Source: Candidatus Nitrosopumilus sediminis (lineage in GTDB: Archaea; Thermoproteota; Nitrososphaeria; Nitrososphaerales; Nitrosopumilaceae). From it: a DNA stretch of 64,000 nt. The notes below the pieces were generated by a model. That model was not told the DNA's origin. It saw nothing but the letters and a program-made list of their open reading frames with translations, and did no database searches. Location: NCBI RefSeq assembly GCF_000299395.1, contig NC_018656.1:1364001-1428000 (forward strand), in the 5' to 3' direction. Positions 38,089 through 47,612 of the stretch are shown piece after piece. Position numbers and translations under genes: made by a program. Position 1 is the stretch's first letter. Each line of letters begins with the position of its first letter.

Positions 38089-40260
38089 TTAGTTATCAGG
38101 GCAACCGTCTAAATCGCGGTCACCGTCATAATCTTCAGGATCAAGAGGACACAGATCTTCATCATTTATGATACCATCTAGATCATCATCATGGACAAAT
38201 CTTTGTTGTTCTGGAGCAGTATCAGGGCAACCGTCATGATCATTGTATTTATTCCATGTTTCAGGGCTTGTTGGACATGAATCAATTGCATCATAATATC
38301 CATCACCGTCAGAATCAATTCTTGTAGGGGTTGTAGATTCTGCAGCTAATACATCAGGACAACCGTCCCAGTCTAGATAACCATTGAAGTTTTCCTGTAC
38401 ATCAATACATGCATCCCATCTATCATCTATGCCATCACCGTCAGTATCTGGAAAACTATATGATGGGACAACAGATCCAGTTGAATCTGGACAACCGTCT
38501 TCATCTTGATAGAAATTATAAGTTTCAGGTTCTAGTGGACATGCGTCAGATACATCTACAATTCCATCTTGATCAGAATCAAGTGTAAACATAAATTTAT
38601 CTGGACAGCCGTCTTTGTCCTCAAAGCCATTAAATGTTTCAGCCTGACCAGGACATTGATCTATATTATCTGGAATTCCATCGCCATCAGAATCAAATGA
38701 AAGTTTGTTATCAGGAATTGAATCTGGGCAGCCGTCTTCATCTAGATATCTGTTGTAAGTCTCTTTAGCATCAGGGCACTGATCTATGTTATCAGTGATA
38801 CCATCAAAATCAGAGTCTCCAAATGAGTCATAAGCTATAGTGTCAGGACAACCGTCTTCATCTTGGAATCCATTATACCTCTCTGCTAAAGTTGGACATT
38901 CATCAAATATGTCAGGAATTAAATCATAATCAATATCAGATAATGCAGGTTTGGAGATTCCAGGAACATCTGGGCAGCCGTCATGATCTAGATAATCATT
39001 GTAATTTTCTTTTTCATCAAGACATGCATCCCATCTATCATCTATGCCATCACCGTCAGCATCTGGAAATAGATACGATGAAGTCATTGTATCTTTGGAA
39101 TCAGGGCAGCCGTCTTCATCTTGATAGAAATTATAAGTTTCAGGCTCTAGTGGACATTCATCGGAAATATTTGAAATGCCATCCATATCAGAATCAAGTG
39201 TTGAATTAAGATTATCTGGACAACCGTCTTCATCTTGGAATCCATTAAATGTTTCAGGTTGGTTTGGACAGTGATCTAAATTATCAACAATTCCATCACC
39301 GTCAGAATCATAAGTCGATTTATTATTCACAATAGAATCTGGACAGCCGTCTTCATCTTGGAATTTATTGTAAGTTTCTTTGTTATATGGACAAATATCA
39401 AATTGATTTAAAATTCCATCACCGTCAGAATCTCCAGATACTGCATAATCAATTTCATCTGGGCAGCCGTCTTCATCTTGGAATCCATTAAAATTTTCAC
39501 GATCTAATGGGCAAGCATCTACAGAATCAAGTATGCCATCATAATCAGAATCAATCAAACCATTAGAAGCAGCACCAAGTACATCTATGCATCCATCCCA
39601 GTCTAGATAACCATTATAATTTTCTGGTTCATTCAGACATTGATCCCATCTATCATCTATGCCATCACCGTCAGCATCTGGGAAATTATATACAGAAATT
39701 ACATTATCAATTAAATCGGGGCAGCCGTCTTCATCTTGATAGAAATTATAAGTTTCAGGCTCTAGTGGACATTCATCTGATGTATCTGAAATTCCATCTC
39801 TGTCAGAATCTCTTAAACTAGATGTATTATCTGGGCAGCCGTCTTTATCATCTATACCATTGAATGTTTCTGGTTGGTTTGGACACTTGTCCATATAATC
39901 AGGATATCCATCACCGTCAGAATCTGCTATGGCTTTCCCAGTTTCAGGAGACAAATCTGGACAACCGTCTTCATCTTGGAATTTATTGTAAGTTTCTTTT
40001 ACAGTTGGGCAATTATCAACATGATCTTGAATTCCATCATAATCTGCATCATACCAAGGAACAAAGTCTGCAGGACAACCGTCAATATTGTTACCATACT
40101 GAGGGTCATAGTCTTCTAAAAGATGAGGACAAAAATCGAGATCATTTGGAACTCCATCACCATCTGAGTCAATTGATTCAGCAGCAAAAGCACCACTTGG
40201 CATCATGCCAATTGTAGAAGTAAGCAAAAGTAAAAATCCTAAAAGATATTGTTTTTTCAT
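38089..40260 (-). CDS. Secreted calcium-binding repeat protein (thrombospondin type 3-like), paralogue 1
   Basis: A 723-residue protein. A signal peptide (MKKQYLLGFLLLLTSTIGMM, cleavage near AFA-AE) is followed by 17 tandem units of about 41 residues. Each carries DxDxDGxxDxxDxCP, an ETYN/ETFN-type middle and DxDGCPD, so every unit has Asp ladders for Ca2+ and two cysteines able to form a disulfide. Units repeat in a higher order of five (~205 residues). No membrane anchor or sorting signal follows the last unit (DYDGDRDLDGCPDN). It is probably an extended, calcium-stiffened rod at the cell surface. It has its own TATA-like CTTAATAAATAC, and GGAG about 12 bases before the ATG. Confidence 0.9.
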   Translation of the reverse strand: MKKQYLLGFLLLLTSTIGMMPSGAFAAESIDSDGDGVPNDLDFCPHLLEDYDPQYGNNIDGCPADFVPWYDADYDGIQDHVDNCPTVKETYNKFQDEDGCPDLSPETGKAIADSDGDGYPDYMDKCPNQPETFNGIDDKDGCPDNTSSLRDSDRDGISDTSDECPLEPETYNFYQDEDGCPDLIDNVISVYNFPDADGDGIDDRWDQCLNEPENYNGYLDWDGCIDVLGAASNGLIDSDYDGILDSVDACPLDRENFNGFQDEDGCPDEIDYAVSGDSDGDGILNQFDICPYNKETYNKFQDEDGCPDSIVNNKSTYDSDGDGIVDNLDHCPNQPETFNGFQDEDGCPDNLNSTLDSDMDGISNISDECPLEPETYNFYQDEDGCPDSKDTMTSSYLFPDADGDGIDDRWDACLDEKENYNDYLDHDGCPDVPGISKPALSDIDYDLIPDIFDECPTLAERYNGFQDEDGCPDTIAYDSFGDSDFDGITDNIDQCPDAKETYNRYLDEDGCPDSIPDNKLSFDSDGDGIPDNIDQCPGQAETFNGFEDKDGCPDKFMFTLDSDQDGIVDVSDACPLEPETYNFYQDEDGCPDSTGSVVPSYSFPDTDGDGIDDRWDACIDVQENFNGYLDWDGCPDVLAAESTTPTRIDSDGDGYYDAIDSCPTSPETWNKYNDHDGCPDTAPEQQRFVHDDDLDGIINDEDLCPLDPEDYDGDRDLDGCPDN

Positions 40261-43200
40261 TCTCTATGACTCCGCTATTATCAAGTATTTATTAAGTCTC
40301 ACGTTGAAGAGATTCTCGAAAAATTGTAAGATTATGGATCTGGACAACCGTCTAAATCGCGGTCACCGTCATAATCTTCAGGATCAAGAGGACACAGATC
40401 TTCATCATTTATGATACCATCTAGATCATCATCATGGACAAATCTTTGTTGTTCTGGAGCAGTGTCTGGACAGCCGTCCCAGTCTAGGTATTTATTCCAA
40501 GTTTCAGGACTTGTTGGACATGAATCAATCACATCTGGATATCCATCACCATCTGAATCTGCATATGTAGGAGTGGTGGATTCTGCACCAGGAACATCTG
40601 GGCAGCCGTCATGGTCTAGATAACCATTGTAGTTTTCTGGTTCATCAATACATGAATCCCATCTATCTTCAATACCATCACCGTCAGTATCAGGGAATGT
40701 GTATTGTGGATTTACAGTGTTATTGGAATCTGGGCAGCCGTCATGGTCTAGATATCTATTGTAAGTTTCAGGCTCTAATGGACATTCATCTAAGATGTCT
40801 GGAATTCCATCTTGATCAGTATCAAGTTTTGAAGATTGTTTATCTGGGCAGCCGTCTTCATCTTGGAATCCATTAAATGTTTCAGGTTGGTTTGGACACA
40901 AATCTAAAACATCTGGAATGCCATCATCGTCGGTGTCAGAAGTGATTTTATTATCTGCTATGTAGTCAGGGCAGCCGTCTTCATCCAGATATCTGTTGTA
41001 AGTCTCTTTTGCAAATGGACATAAATCTAAATCATCAGTAATTCCATCGCCGTCAGAATCACCAACTGATTTGTAATCAATACTATCAGGGCAGCCGTCT
41101 TCATCTTGGAATCCATTATACCTCTCTGCTAAAGTTGGACATTGATCTAGATGATCTGCAATACCATCATAGTCAGCATCTAACATAGCACCTGCTGTTG
41201 TACCTTTAATGTCAGGGCAGCCGTCATGGTCTAGATAACCATTGTAGTTTTCTGGTTCATCAATACATGAATCCCATCTATCTTCAATACCATCACCGTC
41301 AGTATCAGGGAATGTGTATTGTGGATTTACAGTGTTATTGGAATCTGGGCAGCCGTCATGGTCTAGATATCTATTGTAAGTTTCAGGCTCTAGTGGACAT
41401 TCATCTGATGTATCTGAAATTCCATCTCTGTCAGAATCTCTTAAACTAGATGTATTATCTGGGCAGCCGTCTTCATCTTGGAATCCATTAAATGTTTCAG
41501 GTTGGTTTGGACACAAATCTAGATTATCAATTATCCCATCACCATCGGTATCAAATGCAAATTTGTTATCTGCAATATAATCTGGGCAGCCGTCATGGTC
41601 TAGATATCTATTGTAAGTTTCAGGACTAAACGGACACAAGTCATTATGATCTGCAATGCCATCACCATCAGCATCACCAGTAATCATGATCTGCAATTCA
41701 TCTGGGCAGCCGTCTTCGTCTTGGAATTTATTGTAATTTTCACGATCTAATGGACATTCATCTACATCATCTGGAATTCCATCATAATCAGCATCTGGTG
41801 CTTCTAATGAAGTGACGCCAGGAACATCAGGGCAACCGTCATGGTCTAGATAGTCATTATAGTTTTCTGGTTCATCAATACATGAATCCCATCTATCTTC
41901 AATACCATCACCGTCAGTATCAGGGAATGTGTATTGTGGATTAATAGAATCAATACTATCAGGGCAACCGTCTTCATCTAGATATCTATTGTAAGTTTCA
42001 GGCTCTAATGGGCATTCATCTGATGTATCTGAAATACCATCACTATCAGTATCTTTTGAAGTCATTGGATTATCAGGGCAACCGTCTTTATCATCTATAC
42101 CATTGAATGTTTCTGGTTGGTTTGGACACTTGTCCATATAATCAGGATATCCATCACCATCTGAATCTGCTATGGCTTTCCCAGTTTCAGGAGACAAATC
42201 TGGACAGCCGTCTTCATCTTGGAATTTATTGTAAGTTTCTTTTACTGTAGGACAATTATCAACATGATCCTCAACACCATCATAATCAGCATCATACCAA
42301 GGAACAAAGTCTGCAGGACAACCATCAATATTGTTACCATACTGAGGGTCATAGTCTTCTAAAAGATGAGGGCATTGATCGAGATCATTTGGAACTCCAT
42401 CACCATCAGAGTCAATTGATTCAGCAGCAAAAGCACCACTTGGCATCATGCCAATTGTAGAAGTAAGCAAAAGTAAAAATCCTAAAAGATATTGTTTTTT
42501 CATTCTAAGATACTCCTAAGGGTCAGGGCAACCGTCTTCATCTTGGAAATTGTCATAATCCTCAGGTTCTAGAGGACATAGGTCATTTTCGTTTATTATT
42601 CCATCCAAATCAGCATCATGTTTGTATCTAGATTGTTCTGGAGCAATATCAGGGCAGCCATCGTGATCTTGGAATTTATTATAAGTTTCTTTGGAAGTTG
42701 GACATGCATCTACATCATCATATATGCCATCTCCGTCAGTGTCAACTCTAAGATTTCCAGTTGGTACTGTGTCAGGGCAACCGTCATAGTCAACATATCT
42801 GTTCCAAACTTCACTTTGATTTGGACACATATCCATTACATCTGGAACTCCATCACCATCAGAGTCAGGTTGAGTATTATCACTATCTGGGCAACCGTCT
42901 TCATCTTGGAATCCATTGTAAGTTTCGGCAACTAGAGGACAATCATCAAAAATATCATTTATGCCATCATTATCAGAGTCAACTACAAATGATTTTGAAA
43001 CAGAGTCAGGGCAGCCGTCATCATCTTGGAATTTATTGTAAGTTTCTTTGGCAGTTGGACATGCATCAATTGCATCTGGAATACCATCCATATCTCTATC
43101 ATTCTTTCCAATGTAATTATCTGGACAACCGTCTCTGTCTAAAATACCATTATAGGTTTCTGGTTGGTTTGGACAATGATCATTATAATCATTAATTCCA

Positions 43201-44700
43201 TCGCCATCAGAGTCAGGAGTACCTTTGTTATCTGCCACATAATCAGGGCAGCCGTCTTCATCTTGGAATTTATTATAAGTTTCAGGAACTAGAGGACATT
43301 GATCATTTTCATCAGGTATTCCATCATAATCAGAATCTAAACTGGTAATATATGGTGGATAATCAGGGCAACCGTCTTCATCTTGGAATCCATTGTATCT
43401 TTCTCTAACCAGTGGACATTGATCTAATGAATCTCTAATGCCGTCACCATCAGAATCTGCTTCAGTTGGATTATCAGGACAACCGTCATGATCAAGATAA
43501 CGATTCCATGTTTCAGGTTCAGTTGGACATTGATCTAATGAATCTCTAATGCCGTCACCATCAGAATCTATAACAGATACATCAGGACAACCGTCATGAT
43601 CAAGATAGCCATTTACTGTTTCGGCATCAAGTGGGCATCTATCATTCAAATCAGAAATTCCGTCACCATCATAATCTTGTCCTAGTACTCCAGATACACT
43701 ATCCGGACAACCGTCATGATCATTAATTCCATTGTAAGTTTCTTTAACAGTAGGACATTGGTCTAAATTGTCTGGAATGCCATCCCCATCTCTATCAGTT
43801 GTGAAATCAGTATCAGGGCAGCCGTCTCTATCAAACACACCGTTGAAAGTTTCTGGTTGGTTTGGACATAAATCGAGATAATCATTTATTCCATCGCCAT
43901 CAGAATCCGGAATTCCCTTATTAGAAGCTACAAAGTCAGGGCAGCCGTCCAAGTCTTGGAATCCATTGTAAGTTTCTTTTACATTAGGACATTGATCAAT
44001 ACTATTTGGAATTCCATCAAGATCAGAATCTACATCACTTGAATATGGTGGTATATCTGGACAACCGTCTTCATCTTGGAATCCATTGTATCTTTCTGGA
44101 TCTAATGGACATGCATCATCTATATCCATAATTCTATCACCATCTGCATCATTTAATGTGCCATCAAAAGAAGGAGTAGAGTCAGGGCAGCCATCGTAAT
44201 CTGCAAATCTATTGAAAGTTTCCGGTTGGTTTGGACAAATATCAAATTTATCAGCTATGCCGTCACCATCTTTATCGCTAAACGAAGTATCTAATGCAAC
44301 GTCAGGGCAACCGTCTGTATCTCTATAACCATTATACACTTCAGGTTCATTAATACACAAATCAATTTTATCTGGAATTCCATCATTATCAGTGTCTACA
44401 AAACTAGAAGTGTTAATTGAATCAGGGCAGCCATCTTCATCTTGGAATCTATTGTAAGTTTCAGCACTTAATGGACATTCATCTGCAGCGTCTGGAACTC
44501 CATCCCGGTCTCTATCACCTGCGCCATAAGTATCTGGACAACCATCTCTATCCTGAATGCCGTTAAATGTTTCTGGTTGGTTTGGACAATTATCGATTAA
44601 ATCTATAATTCCATCACCATCAGAATCTGATGCGCCACCTTCTCCACTTCCTGGAAGAGTATCAGGGCAGCCGTCTTCATCTTGGAATTTATTATAAGTT
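38400..44700 (-). repeat. Coding tandem-repeat array (about 123-base units, 612-base super-repeat)
   Basis: The three genes share about 54 units of roughly 123 bases. The most conserved DNA block is CAGCCGTCTTCATCTTGGAA on the plus strand, repeated with variants throughout. The PETFNG unit recurs about every 612-618 bases in paralogues 1 and 2, showing a five-unit super-repeat. The array is coding and in frame; it is not a CRISPR or satellite. Confidence 0.85.
40332..42503 (-). CDS. Secreted calcium-binding repeat protein (thrombospondin type 3-like), paralogue 2
   Basis: A 723-residue twin of the 38089 gene: same signal peptide, 17 units, the same two N-terminal units and almost the same last unit (VHDDDLDGIINDEDLCPLDP), while the middle units differ in sequence and linker. 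It starts 12 bases after the stop of the 811-residue gene, with GGAG overlapping that stop region, so it is probably on the same transcript. The DNA of the first ~90 bases is identical to paralogue 1, pointing to recent duplication or gene conversion. No anchor is visible. Confidence 0.9.
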   Translation of the reverse strand: MKKQYLLGFLLLLTSTIGMMPSGAFAAESIDSDGDGVPNDLDQCPHLLEDYDPQYGNNIDGCPADFVPWYDADYDGVEDHVDNCPTVKETYNKFQDEDGCPDLSPETGKAIADSDGDGYPDYMDKCPNQPETFNGIDDKDGCPDNPMTSKDTDSDGISDTSDECPLEPETYNRYLDEDGCPDSIDSINPQYTFPDTDGDGIEDRWDSCIDEPENYNDYLDHDGCPDVPGVTSLEAPDADYDGIPDDVDECPLDRENYNKFQDEDGCPDELQIMITGDADGDGIADHNDLCPFSPETYNRYLDHDGCPDYIADNKFAFDTDGDGIIDNLDLCPNQPETFNGFQDEDGCPDNTSSLRDSDRDGISDTSDECPLEPETYNRYLDHDGCPDSNNTVNPQYTFPDTDGDGIEDRWDSCIDEPENYNGYLDHDGCPDIKGTTAGAMLDADYDGIADHLDQCPTLAERYNGFQDEDGCPDSIDYKSVGDSDGDGITDDLDLCPFAKETYNRYLDEDGCPDYIADNKITSDTDDDGIPDVLDLCPNQPETFNGFQDEDGCPDKQSSKLDTDQDGIPDILDECPLEPETYNRYLDHDGCPDSNNTVNPQYTFPDTDGDGIEDRWDSCIDEPENYNGYLDHDGCPDVPGAESTTPTYADSDGDGYPDVIDSCPTSPETWNKYLDWDGCPDTAPEQQRFVHDDDLDGIINDEDLCPLDPEDYDGDRDLDGCPDP

Positions 44701-44951
44701 TCTTTAAGATTAGGACACTGATCAATATGATCTTCTATTCCATCATAGTCTTCATCATACCACGGTACAAAATTAGAAGGACACCCATCAATTGTTCCTT
44801 CATAATCTTCTTGTAAATTAGGACATGCATCTATAGAATCATCAACACCATCTTTATCTAAGTCATCAGCAGCAAAAATAGGGCTAACTGGCATGCTAGT
44901 CAATGTGGCTAGAAGTAGCAATAAGAATGACAAATTATGTATTTTTTTCAA
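42516..44951 (-). CDS. Secreted calcium-binding repeat protein (thrombospondin type 3-like), paralogue 3
   Basis: The largest and most divergent member, 811 residues with 20 units. The signal peptide differs (MKKIHNLSFLLLLLATLTSM, cleavage near IFA-AD). Units keep DSDGDGIxDxxDxCPxxxE and DxDGCPD; linkers vary, some with PPY and VADNKGTPDSD. It is first in the minus-strand array and, with its TATA-like GTTTAATAAC upstream, may drive paralogue 2 as well. It ends right after the last DEDGCPDP with no anchor. Very acidic: an estimated several Ca2+ per unit by family precedent. Function unknown; adhesion, surface-layer support or calcium buffering are options. Confidence 0.9.
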   Translation of the reverse strand: MKKIHNLSFLLLLLATLTSMPVSPIFAADDLDKDGVDDSIDACPNLQEDYEGTIDGCPSNFVPWYDEDYDGIEDHIDQCPNLKETYNKFQDEDGCPDTLPGSGEGGASDSDGDGIIDLIDNCPNQPETFNGIQDRDGCPDTYGAGDRDRDGVPDAADECPLSAETYNRFQDEDGCPDSINTSSFVDTDNDGIPDKIDLCINEPEVYNGYRDTDGCPDVALDTSFSDKDGDGIADKFDICPNQPETFNRFADYDGCPDSTPSFDGTLNDADGDRIMDIDDACPLDPERYNGFQDEDGCPDIPPYSSDVDSDLDGIPNSIDQCPNVKETYNGFQDLDGCPDFVASNKGIPDSDGDGINDYLDLCPNQPETFNGVFDRDGCPDTDFTTDRDGDGIPDNLDQCPTVKETYNGINDHDGCPDSVSGVLGQDYDGDGISDLNDRCPLDAETVNGYLDHDGCPDVSVIDSDGDGIRDSLDQCPTEPETWNRYLDHDGCPDNPTEADSDGDGIRDSLDQCPLVRERYNGFQDEDGCPDYPPYITSLDSDYDGIPDENDQCPLVPETYNKFQDEDGCPDYVADNKGTPDSDGDGINDYNDHCPNQPETYNGILDRDGCPDNYIGKNDRDMDGIPDAIDACPTAKETYNKFQDDDGCPDSVSKSFVVDSDNDGINDIFDDCPLVAETYNGFQDEDGCPDSDNTQPDSDGDGVPDVMDMCPNQSEVWNRYVDYDGCPDTVPTGNLRVDTDGDGIYDDVDACPTSKETYNKFQDHDGCPDIAPEQSRYKHDADLDGIINENDLCPLEPEDYDNFQDEDGCPDP

Positions 44952-45089
44952 AGCCTAAAAATACGTCGAGGATCCAGTTATTAAACCTCACTCTAGAATT
45001 TGCTAAAAAAATCGATAGATTTCAGAAAAGTTTGCATGTCAGACAAAAATCTCGATCAATTTAAGTAAACCAGAACACGATCTGAACTC

Positions 45090-46118
45090 ATGAGTTGTTC
45101 TGGGGAGACAGTTGAGGAAGAAGATCGTTTGATTCAGATCAAGCCAGCAATATCTGATCAATTAAAAAAAGCAAAGTATGGTGTATCAGATCATTCAACA
45201 GTAGAACTTTGCCATTGGACAAAAAAATCATTCAAGCATGAGGGTAGTTGTTACAAACACAAGTTTTATGGAATTTCAACCCATAGATGTATGGAATTTT
45301 CACCAGCAGGGATGCATTGTGAAAACAGATGTGTGTATTGTTGGAGACCAATGGAATTTTATGATTCAATGAAAATGGAACCAGAACATGTTGCAGAACC
45401 TGAAGAAATTTTAACAAAGTTAATGGCTGAACGAAAAAAACTAATCAATGGATATTATGGAGATTCAAGAAACGATAAACAACGATTAGATGAATCTCTA
45501 CTACCAAGTCATTATGCAATTTCACTTTCGGGTGAACCAACAATGTATCCTAAACTTCCAGAATTGATAAAATATCTTAATTCGCTTGAAGCAACAAAAT
45601 CGATTTTTCTTGTAACAAACGGTCAAGAACCAGACATGATTCAAAAACTACAAGACGAGGATGCATTACCAACGCAATTGTATCTATCAACAAATGCCGC
45701 CGATTATGAATCATTTGTAAGAATCAACAAACCAAAATATGATGATTCTTGGGAAAGGTGGAATAGAACACTTGACATGTTAAAGGATTTGAATACTCGA
45801 ACAGTTTTAAGAATAACTTTAATCAGAGAGTATAATGATCAAAAAGAAAATATTCCGGCATTTGCAGAAATGTTCAAAAAAGCAAGTCCACACTTTATTG
45901 AAATTAAATCGTATATGCATATTGGACGTTCAACTAATAGATTAGAGCATGCAAATATGTTAGAAATGGAAGAAGTAAAAAAATTTAGTGAAGAAATTGC
46001 AAATCAAAGTAAAATATTTTCAGTGATGGATGAAAGCATTGTTTCAAGAATTTCGATCTTACAAAACAATGAACGATTTATTGATCGTTATATTCCTACT
46101 TATTCAAATACCATTTAG
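45090..46118 (+). CDS. taw1: 4-demethylwyosine synthase (TYW1/Taw1)
   Basis: Radical-SAM enzyme that builds the tricyclic ring of wyosine at G37 of tRNA-Phe from pyruvate and SAM. The 342-residue protein has the family's FYGISTHRCMEFSPAGMHCE and the CxxxCxYC cluster motif in CENRCVYCWRPMEF, plus SLSGEPTMYPKLPELIKYL and FIEIKSYMHIGRSTNRLEH. An extra N-terminal cysteine (LCHWTKKSF) may help bind the second 4Fe-4S cluster. It is convergent with rdgB, overlapping by 23 bases. Confidence 0.95.
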   Translation: MSCSGETVEEEDRLIQIKPAISDQLKKAKYGVSDHSTVELCHWTKKSFKHEGSCYKHKFYGISTHRCMEFSPAGMHCENRCVYCWRPMEFYDSMKMEPEHVAEPEEILTKLMAERKKLINGYYGDSRNDKQRLDESLLPSHYAISLSGEPTMYPKLPELIKYLNSLEATKSIFLVTNGQEPDMIQKLQDEDALPTQLYLSTNAADYESFVRINKPKYDDSWERWNRTLDMLKDLNTRTVLRITLIREYNDQKENIPAFAEMFKKASPHFIEIKSYMHIGRSTNRLEHANMLEMEEVKKFSEEIANQSKIFSVMDESIVSRISILQNNERFIDRYIPTYSNTI

Positions 46119-46644
46119 AAAATTTTTTTAGTGCTTTGTATCTATGAGATAATTCATTTTTATTATTCATTTCAGCAAATGTCTTTTTTGAATTATTTGG
46201 AATAAAAATAGGATCATATCCCCAACCTTTTCCTTTTTGAGATTTGGAAATTTTTCCATTTAGTTTACCAACAAAAGACTCTAAATAATTTTTATCACAA
46301 TAAGTAATAATTGATACAAACTTTGAATTGCGATTATTTTTTACAAGATTTAAGATTCCTTTATTCCCAATAGTTTTAAAAACATATGATGAATATGGAC
46401 CTGGAAAACCTGCAATGGAATCAATGAATAGTCCGTCATCTTCAATCAAGAGAGGTTTTTTAAATTTAGAAAATGCATCTCTTGCTTTGGCGATTGCAAT
46501 ATCATGAAGTGAATTTGATTGAATTTCTTTTAGATCAGATTTTAAAAAACCAAGATTAATTCCAAATAAATCTAAAATGTTCTTTGCCTCATGATATTTG
46601 TGACTGTTTGAAGAAACGAAAAATAGATCAAACGACTTGTGCAT
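46096..46644 (-). CDS. rdgB: Non-canonical purine NTP pyrophosphatase (RdgB/HAM1)
   Basis: Hydrolyses dITP/XTP to the monophosphates and so keeps deaminated purines out of DNA and RNA. The 182-residue protein shows FFVSSNSHKYHEAKNILD (substrate loop), LLIEDDGLFIDSIAGFPGPY, the conserved KGKGWGYDPIFIPNNSKKTF, and MNNKNELSHRYKALKKF. ATG 46644 is preferred; the frame extends six codons further. It overlaps the bud32 stop by 17 bases, so it is co-translated with bud32. Convergent with taw1. Confidence 0.93.
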   Translation of the reverse strand: MHKSFDLFFVSSNSHKYHEAKNILDLFGINLGFLKSDLKEIQSNSLHDIAIAKARDAFSKFKKPLLIEDDGLFIDSIAGFPGPYSSYVFKTIGNKGILNLVKNNRNSKFVSIITYCDKNYLESFVGKLNGKISKSQKGKGWGYDPIFIPNNSKKTFAEMNNKNELSHRYKALKKFSKWYLNK

Positions 46645-47248
46645 ATCTACCACGACTTTCAATATCTGAGACCAGTTTAGTTATTTTGGCATAGTAGGCT
46701 TGGCCAACTATTGATTTGTATCCATTTAGGAAATTTTTCCATGATGAAAACATGATTTTGGCATGAGCACTGTTAAGAATTTCTTTAATTAATCTCAAAT
46801 CAACTGCATGATCTTCAGGCTTTATTGTGATTTGAGATAGCCCAAAATCAATTACATAAACAGTTTTTTGAAATAAAATGAAATTTGAAGTTGTTAAATC
46901 ACCATGCATTATACCATTTTTATGTAAAGTTCCAACTAGTTTTCCTATATCTTTTGATAATCCAATAATTTTTGATTCTGACAAATCATGAACAGGCTTT
47001 CCAGGAATTTCTTGCATAATAATTGAGGTTTTATCTAAATTTACAAAATAAACAAGAGGTGCAGGAATTCCATATGATTTTACAAGTGATAATGTTTGAG
47101 ATTCTTTAATTGTTCTTTGTTTACGAATTTTTGAATCAAGTGAAGGATTTCTATATTTTTTGATTTTTCTAATTTTTAGTATAGCATTGGAATTCTGCCA
47201 TTTAGTTTGATATAGGTCTGCTTCAGCTCCTTTTTTGACTAGTTTCAT
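46628..47248 (-). CDS. bud32: KEOPS complex kinase Bud32
   Basis: Small Rio-like kinase/ATPase (206 residues) of the KEOPS complex for tRNA t6A37. It has LVKKGAEADLYQTKW (nucleotide loop), the lysine in AILKIRKIKKYRNPSLD, the catalytic loop GIMHGDLTTSNFILF and the metal-binding VIDFGLSQ. The C-terminal RGRYAQVV matches the family's basic tail. In some archaea Bud32 is fused to Kae1; here they are separate genes. ATG 47248 is favoured by a TATA-like box about 27 bases upstream. Confidence 0.95.
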   Translation of the reverse strand: MKLVKKGAEADLYQTKWQNSNAILKIRKIKKYRNPSLDSKIRKQRTIKESQTLSLVKSYGIPAPLVYFVNLDKTSIIMQEIPGKPVHDLSESKIIGLSKDIGKLVGTLHKNGIMHGDLTTSNFILFQKTVYVIDFGLSQITIKPEDHAVDLRLIKEILNSAHAKIMFSSWKNFLNGYKSIVGQAYYAKITKLVSDIESRGRYAQVV

Positions 47249-47285
47249 TAACATTATATCCAGAAGAATTCAATAAAAATTAATC

Positions 47286-47612
47286 ATGGATGAAGGAGAA
47301 AAGAGAATCAAACAAGAAGATTGTAGTGAAGATAATCTGGGTGCGGGAATTCTTACATTAACAAACAAGAGATTAGCATTTGATAAAACAAATTCAAGAA
47401 TAATGGATTTTTCAAAACGTTTTGGGGATACAGTTTTGGATATTTCGTTAGACAAAGTAACAAAAACATGGAAAGAAGGATTGCTAATGAAAAAAGTGTG
47501 TTTTACAGCAAAAACAGATGAGGGGGAACAAACTTTCAAGTTTGGAGTTTTCAATACTAAAGGTTGGGTTAAAAGTATTGATCAAGCAATTGATGAAAAC
47601 AAGAATCAATAA
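47286..47612 (+). CDS. Small PH/GRAM-like domain protein
   Basis: A 108-residue soluble protein (GAGILTLTNKRLAFDKTNSR, then ISLDKVTKTWKEGLLMKKV). LTLTNKRL followed by several strands and a C-terminal helix (KGWVKSIDQAID) is the layout of bacterial PH or GRAM-like domains, which bind lipids or proteins. The fold is inferred from pattern only. It lies between bud32 (divergent) and kae1 (convergent, overlapping by 7 bases), with TATA-like CATTATATCC about 29 bases upstream. Confidence 0.65.
   Translation: MDEGEKRIKQEDCSEDNLGAGILTLTNKRLAFDKTNSRIMDFSKRFGDTVLDISLDKVTKTWKEGLLMKKVCFTAKTDEGEQTFKFGVFNTKGWVKSIDQAIDENKNQ

Noticed and set aside
38892-43195. Long plus-strand open frames inside the calcium-repeat genes
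   Set aside because: They are antisense shadows caused by the GC/TC-rich repeated codons; they lack ribosome sites, TATA boxes and plausible protein composition.
38400-44700. Dense repeated blocks that could suggest a CRISPR array
   Set aside because: Repeats are in one open frame, vary in sequence, and encode Asp/Cys units; there are no unique spacers of fixed length and no cas genes.
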